Of a stretch of 5,177 bases of DNA, positions 1-5,177 are shown in pieces. A program made the position numbers and the translations under genes. The DNA lies in the NCBI GenBank assembly GCA_027364695.1, contig DAHXOV010000296.1, positions 1 to 5,177 on the forward strand. Direction: 5' to 3'. Source of the DNA: a bacterium. Lineage in GTDB: Bacteria > Bacteroidota > Bacteroidia > B-17B0 > Aurantibacillaceae. Position 1 is the first letter of the stretch. Every line of letters starts with the position of its first letter. The notes under the pieces were generated by a model, which was given only the letters and a program-made list of their open reading frames with translations, made no database searches and had not been told where the DNA came from.

Positions 1-884
1 GTGCAGACCTTATGATAGCAGGTGGAGTAGAGAATATGTCTCGTGCACCTTATGTCCTTAGCAAAGCTACCGAGCCCTGCGACAGAACACAGCAAATCTA
101 TGATTCTTCTTTTGGATGGCGATTCATTCACCCAAAAATGAAAGAAATGTATGGTACTCATAGTATGGGCGAAACTGCCGAAAATGTTGCTGAATTACTT
201 CATATCTCTCGTGAAGATCAAGATAAATTTGCACTTTGGAGCCAACAAAAAGCCGCAAAAGCCAAAGAATTAGGGCGATTCAAAAAAGAGATATTTCCAC
301 TTACTATTCCTCAAAAGAAAGGTTCCCCACTTATCTTTGATACAGATGAGTTCATGAAACCAGCTTCTGCATTAGAAAGTTTGTCTCAGCTAAAGCCAGC
401 TTTCAGGAAAGATGGAACAGTAACTGCGGGCAATTCATCGGGACTCAATGATGGCGCCGCAGCACTTTTAATCGCTGGTGAAGATACGATAAAAAAATAC
501 CATCTTTCACCATTAGCAAGAATAGTAACAGGAACAGTGGTAGGCGTAGAACCTAGAATAATGGGCTTGGGTCCTGTTGATGCTGTGAATAAACTTCTTG
601 CAAAAACTCAATTATCATGGAAAGATATTGATATAATTGAACTGAATGAGGCATTTGCAGCACAGTCCTTAGGATGTATCAGGCAATGGGGGTTAGAAGA
701 TGACGATACTCGGATTAATTCTAATGGGGGGGCTATTGCTCTTGGGCATCCTCTTGGTATGAGTGGAGCGAGAATAGCTCTTACTGCGGCTATTGAACTT
801 CAAGAGCAAAAGAAAAAATATGCTATCGTTACTATGTGTGTGGGCGTAGGACAAGGTTATGCTGTTTTACTAGAAAGAGTGTAA
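1..884 (+). CDS. pcaF: 3-oxoadipyl-CoA thiolase (PcaF/PaaJ type), 5'-truncated by the window edge
   Basis: Thiolase of the beta-ketoadipate or phenylacetate route, cleaving 3-oxoadipyl-CoA with CoA to succinyl-CoA and acetyl-CoA in the cytoplasm. The reading frame is open to the left edge (codons for A-D-L precede the first ATG at position 12), so that ATG is internal. About 293 residues are visible against roughly 400 for the family, and the missing N-terminus should hold the nucleophilic cysteine. Counting from the ATG at 12, visible landmarks are [12 protein letters not shown] (residues 2-13), GWRF (35-38), [17 protein letters not shown] (212-218), [16 protein letters not shown] with the catalytic His at 246, and CVGVGQG with the acid/base Cys at 276. 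The GWRF segment and the wording around it resemble PaaJ/PcaF more than FadA or AtoB; this is from memory of the family, not an alignment. PaaJ and PcaF catalyse the same reaction and cannot be separated without the operon upstream. The gene converges on the amidohydrolase gene and is not part of that unit. Confidence 0.88.
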   Translation, partial: ADLMIAGGVENMSRAPYVLSKATEPCDRTQQIYDSSFGWRFIHPKMKEMYGTHSMGETAENVAELLHISREDQDKFALWSQQKAAKAKELGRFKKEIFPLTIPQKKGSPLIFDTDEFMKPASALESLSQLKPAFRKDGTVTAGNSSGLNDGAAALLIAGEDTIKKYHLSPLARIVTGTVVGVEPRIMGLGPVDAVNKLLAKTQLSWKDIDIIELNEAFAAQSLGCIRQWGLEDDDTRINSNGGAIALGHPLGMSGARIALTAAIELQEQKKKYAIVTMCVGVGQGYAVLLERV

Positions 885-927
885 GTTGTTTTAGCCTTGT
901 CTATGATGGGTGGCTATTAACTATTTT
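884..927 (+). terminator. Weak imperfect hairpin after the thiolase stop, possible terminator
   Basis: In the 73-bp gap between two convergent genes, AGTT (884-887) can pair with AACT (919-922) and TAGCC (892-896) with GGCTA (912-916). There is a 4/2-nt internal loop and a 15-nt apical loop, and a short ATTTT follows at 923-927. The stem is short and interrupted and the T tract is poor, so this is only a candidate for ending thiolase transcription. No better hairpin was seen in the gap on either strand. Confidence 0.2.
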
Positions 928-957
928 ACACAACACTTTCAAAGTTCATCCATCGTC

Positions 958-3900
958 TTATTCTTCTATATCTTCGCAATGATACAGGCGAGGTCTTTTG
1001 GGTTGATATTTTTGTGTGTTGGCTCCGTTCTTTTTTTCATTGAGTAATTTTTCAATAATTCGGGCTCTCTCTTTTTGTATCATCTCTTCTGTTTTTTTAT
1101 TCTCATCATCATCATAAAATACTTGCCCATCGATAATAGTATATTTTACTTTTGCATATACACTCAATGGATGATTTGTCCATAGTACTAAATCTGCTGT
1201 TTTTCCTATTTCTATACTGCCTACTTCTTTATCTATTCCTAAGGCTTTGGCAGGGTTAAGAGTAATTAATTTCAATGCTTGTACAGGGGTTAATCTGCCA
1301 TATTTAATACTTTTAGCGGCTTCTTGATTCAATCTTCTTCCCATTTCTGCATCATCTGAATTAATACATGTATTGACACTCATTTTGGTAAGCAATGCTG
1401 CGTTGTATGGGATGGCTTCCATTACTTCCATTTTGTATGCCCACCAGTCGCTAAATGTAGAAGCAGTGGCGCCATGTTGTTTGAGTTTATCTGCTACTTT
1501 GTAGCCCTCTAAAATATGTGTAAAAGTATTCACCTTAAACCCTAAGCTATCAGCCAAGTGAATAAGCATATTAATTTCGCTTTGTACATAGCTATGACAA
1601 GTAATGTTTCTTTTACCGTCTAAAATTTCTACGAGTGCTTCTAGTTCTAAATCTTTTCTTGGCGGTAATATTTTCTTTTTTTCTTTTTCATTTAAATGGA
1701 TGTATTTGTTCCATTCTTGCTGATATTTTTTTGCTCTGTGAAAGTAATCATTGAATACTTGTTCTACTCCCATTCTGGTTTGTGGAAATCTATCAGTCGG
1801 GGGGTTATTCCCTTGTTTTACGTTTTCTCCAAGAGCGAATTTGATAGAGGGTTTGGCTTTTTTGTATTTCATTTCTTCTGCATTATATCCCCATTTTAAT
1901 TTTATCACTTGGCATTGTCCTCCGATAGGATTGGCAGAGCCGTGCAGTAATTGTGCTGTCGTAACGCCTCCTGCCAGTTGACGATAAATATTTATATCTT
2001 CAGGGTTAATAACATCAGCTATTCGTACTTCTGCGCTGCTTGCCTGAGTCCATTCATTCACTCCTCCTGATACAGCTATGTGTGAATGTTCATCTATAAT
2101 TCCGGGAGTCAGGTGCATACCTTTGGCATCAATAATTTTAGCGAATGCCAATTTAGGAGCATCTATGTTAGGAGCGATGCGCACAATTTTTCCATCTACT
2201 ATATATACATCGTGTTCAGGTAAAACGCTGTCTTTACTATTTGTCCATATGGTTGCATTTTTAATCAATAAAGCATCATAAGGTTTAAATGTCTCTAATA
2301 CTTGCTGATAAAAGTTTAAGGTATCGCCCAGTGGTTTTCCATAGGCACAAAATGGATAATATATTTTGCCTATATCTTTGATTGCTTCTATACTTTTTGT
2401 TTTTGTGCTGTCTTTTATTCCATCTACTTTATTAATAATAATGTCTTTGTATTGATGATTATTCAAATCATATACTATTCCATACAGTGCGCTGTCGTTA
2501 AAATTAAAATGACCTGAAAATGAGTATCTGTAAGCGGAGTCATTGATTTGGAAACTTATTTTTGGGAATTCAATTTTCGTTGATATTTTAAGTGAGGTTG
2601 TATCTTTTTTAATTTTTAATTTTTGCTCTTCAATGCTGCCTTCTATTTGTATTAATAATTCTACATCATGCCATCTCATTTTATATTTACCTAAAATTTT
2701 ATTAGCATCTCTGTTGAAGAAGACATAGGGTTTACCAAGTATCCATTGTTCTATTATTACAGCATTTTCATCTAAAATATTTTTGTCTGATATGAAAAAG
2801 TTCGCTAAAAAATTTTCTTTTAAAGAACCTAGTTGGTCTTCAACATGAATAAATTGAGCAGGATTATAGGTCAATGCTTTTAATATATGTAGTTCAGAAA
2901 GTCCATATTTTTTCAGTTTTCTTAATGTAGATAAAAATGAGTTCTTATCCTTTAATCCATAGCATGTAAAAGCAAATTCTATTTTATTTTTTTCCAAAAA
3001 GACAGCATTGGCGGGCGACATTTCCCAGTGTTTTAAATCAGATAATGGAATAATATCTGCATCTAAGGGGTCGGATACATCATAAGGTTCAGGAAAATTT
3101 AATGGAATGATAAGCTTGGGGTGAATATTTTTCAAGTCTTGTATTCTTTGATACTCATCACCGGTTGTTTTAAATATGAAAGTAGTTTTAAATTCGTCTG
3201 CTATACGTTGTGCTCTGAATATATCCCATTTATTTGAACATTCAAAGATGATAGGCAACTTCAATAGTTCATTCAAATACTGCAACGAGATATTGACTTC
3301 TTTCAACGGTTGTTGGTACCATTGTGCATCGTACATTACCTGTCTAATAAGTGCAATGGAGCCCATTAATGAGGATGGATAATAATGTGGGGAAGATCCT
3401 TTTTGGAATGAAAACACAGCAGATGCTTTTTCTTTCAGGATATTTTCATGTTCAGAAACATCGGCTAATGCTACTAAAGCAGCACTTCCTCTTACAATGC
3501 CATCTTTTAGTCCTGTAAGGATGATGCCAAAACCATTTTTTCTGTACTCATCTACTTTTTCCTTATTAAAGATAAAATGAGAGGCAGCATTAAAATCACT
3601 TGTAATAGATGGATTCCAGTAATATGCGCCTTTAATGTAGTTTTCTTTAAATGATCCTGTGCTGTTTTGTTTTTTTATTTCAGGCATTCCAAAATCGCTG
3701 TATAAATCAATCAATGAGGGGTAAATATGTTTGCCATGTAAATCAATCACCAAAGCATTTTTAGGTGGAATATATTTTTCAGAAGAACCGATTTTAGTTA
3801 TTTTTCCGTTTTGAACGACCAGATAACCATTTGAAATCACTGTCTGATAATCTTGATGTATAACCGCATTCTTCAAAACATAAACACCAGCTATTGTATA

Positions 3901-3984
3901 GGATGCTTCATTAGATGGGAATGTTGTTTGAGCAAAACCCAAATAAACATTCAAAAATAAAAAAACAATAAAAGCATTTCTCAT
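958..3984 (-). CDS. Secreted tandem amidohydrolase-superfamily protein (inactive-looking N-module, intact C-module)
   Basis: A complete 1008-residue protein. Residues 1-19 form a signal peptide (short basic start, hydrophobic core, cleavage near GFAQ), so it is probably periplasmic or exported. Module 1 (about 30-425) has the beta-sandwich entry strand, an IYPSLIDLYSDFG segment (87-99) where active enzymes have PG-ID-H-H, and an exit segment ALTYNPAQFIHVEDQLGSL (370-388). A linker (about 430-565) is beta-rich. Module 2 (about 570-985) carries PGIIDEHSH with His633 and His635, ITCHSYVQ with His797, THILEGYK with His823 and NSDDAE with Asp877. These are the expected metal ligands of an imidazolonepropionase/prolidase-like amidohydrolase. 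GGVTTAQLLHGSANPIGGQ and the LNPAKALGIDKEVGSIEIGK exit strand also fit this family. A hydrolase acting on an amide, peptide or cyclic amide is likely; the substrate is unknown. The ATG at 3984 directly precedes the signal peptide; no Shine-Dalgarno is seen. It follows the SPOR gene by 40 bp and is probably co-transcribed with it. Confidence 0.9.
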   Translation of the reverse strand: MRNAFIVFLFLNVYLGFAQTTFPSNEASYTIAGVYVLKNAVIHQDYQTVISNGYLVVQNGKITKIGSSEKYIPPKNALVIDLHGKHIYPSLIDLYSDFGMPEIKKQNSTGSFKENYIKGAYYWNPSITSDFNAASHFIFNKEKVDEYRKNGFGIILTGLKDGIVRGSAALVALADVSEHENILKEKASAVFSFQKGSSPHYYPSSLMGSIALIRQVMYDAQWYQQPLKEVNISLQYLNELLKLPIIFECSNKWDIFRAQRIADEFKTTFIFKTTGDEYQRIQDLKNIHPKLIIPLNFPEPYDVSDPLDADIIPLSDLKHWEMSPANAVFLEKNKIEFAFTCYGLKDKNSFLSTLRKLKKYGLSELHILKALTYNPAQFIHVEDQLGSLKENFLANFFISDKNILDENAVIIEQWILGKPYVFFNRDANKILGKYKMRWHDVELLIQIEGSIEEQKLKIKKDTTSLKISTKIEFPKISFQINDSAYRYSFSGHFNFNDSALYGIVYDLNNHQYKDIIINKVDGIKDSTKTKSIEAIKDIGKIYYPFCAYGKPLGDTLNFYQQVLETFKPYDALLIKNATIWTNSKDSVLPEHDVYIVDGKIVRIAPNIDAPKLAFAKIIDAKGMHLTPGIIDEHSHIAVSGGVNEWTQASSAEVRIADVINPEDINIYRQLAGGVTTAQLLHGSANPIGGQCQVIKLKWGYNAEEMKYKKAKPSIKFALGENVKQGNNPPTDRFPQTRMGVEQVFNDYFHRAKKYQQEWNKYIHLNEKEKKKILPPRKDLELEALVEILDGKRNITCHSYVQSEINMLIHLADSLGFKVNTFTHILEGYKVADKLKQHGATASTFSDWWAYKMEVMEAIPYNAALLTKMSVNTCINSDDAEMGRRLNQEAAKSIKYGRLTPVQALKLITLNPAKALGIDKEVGSIEIGKTADLVLWTNHPLSVYAKVKYTIIDGQVFYDDDENKKTEEMIQKERARIIEKLLNEKKNGANTQKYQPKRPRLYHCEDIEE

Positions 3985-3991
3985 AAATACA

Positions 3992-4016
3992 ATTTATTAA
4001 GAGGTATTTAATAAAT
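3992..4016. repeat. 9-bp all-A/T inverted repeat in the leader of the amidohydrolase gene
   Basis: ATTTATTAA (3992-4000) and TTAATAAAT (4008-4016) are perfect reverse complements separated by 7 nt (4001-4007). The repeat fills most of the 40-bp gap between the SPOR stop and the amidohydrolase ATG, and its near arm ends 7 nt before that ATG. It could be an operator-like dyad or a weak mRNA hairpin over the ribosome entry site. In DNA this AT-rich it may also be chance. It lacks a G/C stem and a T tract, so it is not a convincing terminator. The pairing is seen directly; any function is inferred. Confidence 0.45.
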
Positions 4017-4024
4017 AAGATGGA

Positions 4025-4411
4025 TTAAAAATTTGGGTTTATTTTGGTTTTTATAATGAAGGCATTGGGAAAATCTGCTTGTATTTTCTTGAGTAGATCA
4101 TGGGCTTCTATTTTGGTTCTGCAGTTTCCAATAACCAGGATAAAATTGGGTTGTATGTAGTCGTCATAAATAGGAATATAGGGATATTTATTTTGAAAAT
4201 CTGATCTTATTTTTTCCATTTTTGATCTGTTTGTGTCAAAAAATATTTTTACTCTATATCCATCATGCGCTCCTTTTGTAAGTTGGTGGTATTGTTTTTT
4301 TTTAGAGATAAGTAATTGTATATTAGAGGTATCTTTTTGTATAAGATTGCTTTGAGAAAGACAAGTGAAAGAAATAATGCTTGTAATAAATACATTTAAA
4401 TAGCGCAACAT
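4025..4411 (-). CDS. Small exported SPOR-domain protein
   Basis: A 128-residue protein. Residues 1-20 look like a signal peptide (MLRY, then a hydrophobic run ending near TCLSQS), followed by a short polar helical stretch (about 22-48) and one SPOR-like domain from GYRVKIFF (51-58) to the C-terminus. The domain shows the SPOR alternation of strand, helix (KMEKIRSDFQNKYP), strand (FILVIGNCRT, 90-99), helix (EAHDLLKKIQADFP) and final strand (AFIIKTKI). SPOR domains bind septal peptidoglycan stripped of stem peptides; short signal-peptide-plus-SPOR proteins are, from memory, common in Bacteroidota. I chose the ATG at 4411. A longer reading from a TTG at 4456 would put coding sequence across the promoter and spoil the signal peptide's N-terminus. 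The family's usual G-D-F/Y-R turn reads G-N-C-R here. The lipobox is not met (S-F-T before Cys17), so it is probably soluble periplasmic. It lies 65 bp after the upstream gene and 40 bp before the amidohydrolase. Confidence 0.8.
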   Translation of the reverse strand: MLRYLNVFITSIISFTCLSQSNLIQKDTSNIQLLISKKKQYHQLTKGAHDGYRVKIFFDTNRSKMEKIRSDFQNKYPYIPIYDDYIQPNFILVIGNCRTKIEAHDLLKKIQADFPNAFIIKTKINPNF

Positions 4412-4426
4412 TAATTTTTTTAGAGA

Positions 4427-4457
4427 CAAAAGTAAGAAAAAAGAAAGTAGAAGCAAA
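4427..4457 (-). promoter_or_regulatory. Bacteroidota-type promoter (TTTG, 19 nt, TAnnTTTG) for the SPOR gene
   Basis: On the minus strand, TTTG at 4457-4454 is followed after 19 nt by TACTTTTG at 4434-4427. Both elements match the Bacteroidota primary-sigma consensus (TTTG or TTG near -33, TAnnTTTG near -7), and the spacing is in the expected range. The promoter sits wholly in the 65-bp gap after the stop of the upstream gene. A transcription start near 4421-4422 would leave a leader of about 10 nt before the ATG at 4411, which supports that start over the TTG at 4456. It probably also drives the amidohydrolase gene downstream. Confidence 0.65.
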
Positions 4458-4476
4458 AAAAGACAGGGGTTGTATT

Positions 4477-5177
4477 TTATTTATCTTTCACTTCGGGAAG
4501 CAGGTGTTCTATATCTTTTCCTTTTATACGGATGGGAGCTATTGGGAATCTGATATCCTGATATTTTGAAATGATATTGCCATTATCATCTACATCATCT
4601 TTTCTAACAGCAAATATAATCCACGAAAATTCTACATTGCTTGTGCCTTTCATCAATTCTACTACTTCAAAACCATTAGGAGTAATATTTTTTACATACA
4701 TTCCATTACATTCACCGAGTGGTTGAATAAAAACTTGAGCGGGGTGTTGTTCATCAATAGTGATGTTGTTAGAAAATATTTCATCTAAATAAATGTGCGC
4801 TTTCCCTTTTTCTAATTTTGCTTTTCCCATATCTTGTAATATGACTTGTGGGGCTTCGGGAGCAAACATAATTCTTTGTTGATTGTTTTTATCCTTTACA
4901 AAGGTAGAAACAGCGCCATTCCCCATTACTTTGTATTCTGTTCCGCTTATAAACCCGCCCACCATAGCCGTTCTTATATTTCCTATATTATCTTTCCACA
5001 TTGCATAATATGCTCTTCTATCTCCCGATGTGTTATTAGCATAACTAAATGTTCCTATTTCGGTCCCTGTAAAATAAGCACCACTACCATTGACGGGAAT
5101 GTTTTGTGCAGAGGCTCCATTCCCTACACCTACTACTCCTATGCTCTTAGCGCCCCTAGTTTCTGCCCACACAACAT
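4477..5177 (-). CDS. C-terminal part of a large, probably surface-exposed protein, 5'-truncated by the window edge
   Basis: The reading frame runs off the right edge (a GTT codon precedes the GTG at 5172), so no start is visible; 232 codons remain. Numbering from that GTG, residues 1-85 are glycine-, asparagine- and aromatic-rich with short strands (SIGVVGVGNGASAQ, GSGAYFTGTE, AMVGGF). That is the texture of a beta-solenoid or trimeric tail-fibre-like stalk. Residues about 84-211 look like a compact terminal domain: GNGAVSTFVKD, RIMFAPEAPQVILQD, KAHIYLDEIFSNNI, HPAQVFIQPLGECNGMYV, NGFEVVEL, TSNVEFSWIIFAVR and DIRFPI. From memory, this series recurs at the C-terminus of long secreted Bacteroidota proteins, some with collagen-like or repeat stalks; I know no assigned function. 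It lacks an obvious type IX sorting domain. A charged tail follows (212-231). The stop lies 65 bp before the SPOR start, with no terminator hairpin seen between. Partners and role are unknown. Confidence 0.7.
   Translation of the reverse strand, partial: VVWAETRGAKSIGVVGVGNGASAQNIPVNGSGAYFTGTEIGTFSYANNTSGDRRAYYAMWKDNIGNIRTAMVGGFISGTEYKVMGNGAVSTFVKDKNNQQRIMFAPEAPQVILQDMGKAKLEKGKAHIYLDEIFSNNITIDEQHPAQVFIQPLGECNGMYVKNITPNGFEVVELMKGTSNVEFSWIIFAVRKDDVDDNGNIISKYQDIRFPIAPIRIKGKDIEHLLPEVKDK

Noticed and set aside
12..14. ATG as the start of the thiolase gene
   Set aside because: The frame is open upstream to the edge and encodes A-D-L, matching the family's sequence before IAGGVE. A start here would lack the nucleophilic cysteine region.
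1696..2281. Small plus-strand open frames (1696-1899, 1751-1981, 2078-2281)
   Set aside because: They lie antisense to the well-supported amidohydrolase gene, overlap one another, and have low-complexity Phe/Ser/Cys-rich composition typical of shadow frames.
2543..3382. Small plus-strand open frames (2543-2728, 3176-3382)
   Set aside because: Also antisense to the amidohydrolase gene, with no recognisable domain or start context.
4359..4370. Lipoprotein signal (lipobox) at Cys17 of the SPOR protein
   Set aside because: The residues before the cysteine are S-F-T. Phe at -2 and Thr at -1, with no Leu at -3, do not fit the lipobox, so ordinary signal peptidase cleavage is more likely.
4412..4456. 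Longer SPOR reading from a TTG codon, adding 15 residues
   Set aside because: It overlaps a strong promoter and puts a run of Leu/Phe before a Lys-Lys pair. The ATG at 4411 gives a normal signal peptide.
4412..4476. Terminator after the right-hand gene
   Set aside because: A run of T occurs on the minus strand, but no stem precedes it; the run is better explained as flanking the TTTG promoter element.
5170..5172. GTG as the start of the right-hand gene
   Set aside because: The frame continues upstream with a sense codon to the window edge, and the encoded sequence begins mid-repeat with no signal peptide.
1..5177. Mobile element, CRISPR array, tRNA/rRNA, toxin-antitoxin or defence system
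   Set aside because: No transposase motifs, terminal inverted repeats, regularly spaced repeats or structured RNA were seen. All long frames are accounted for by housekeeping or envelope-type proteins.

Overview
The window reads as an AT-rich stretch of a Bacteroidota chromosome. Three things point there. The intergenic DNA carries a TTTG / TAnnTTTG promoter, the primary-sigma consensus of that phylum. No Shine-Dalgarno sequence precedes the starts that can be seen. The proteins (a ~1000-residue secreted tandem amidohydrolase, a small secreted SPOR protein and a surface protein with a distinctive C-terminal domain) match families I associate with Bacteroidota. The order cannot be fixed from this sequence; Chitinophagia-like is a guess.

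Layout: (1) positions 1-884, plus strand, hold the C-terminal three quarters of a thiolase of the 3-oxoadipyl-CoA type (PcaF/PaaJ), cut by the left edge. (2) A 73-bp convergent gap follows, with at most a weak hairpin. (3) Positions 958-3984, minus strand, hold a complete 1008-residue exported protein with two amidohydrolase-like modules. The second keeps the metal-binding histidines and aspartate; the first has lost them. (4) A 40-bp gap contains a 9-bp all-A/T inverted repeat just before that gene's start. (5) Positions 4025-4411, minus strand, hold a small exported SPOR-domain protein, preceded by a textbook Bacteroidota promoter that implies a leader of only about 10 nt. (6) Positions 4477-5177, minus strand, hold the C-terminal part of a larger, probably surface-exposed protein, cut by the right edge.

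The three minus-strand genes lie head to tail. The SPOR gene has its own promoter, and the amidohydrolase is probably read from it, since no promoter is visible in the 40-bp gap. The thiolase converges on this group and belongs to a separate unit, probably aromatic (phenylacetate or beta-ketoadipate) catabolism. I see no mobile element, CRISPR array, RNA gene, phage module or defence system. Most of the window is ordinary chromosomal content. The items most worth a second look are the decayed N-terminal amidohydrolase module, the inverted repeat in front of it, the near-leaderless SPOR promoter and the unassigned C-terminal domain at the right edge.
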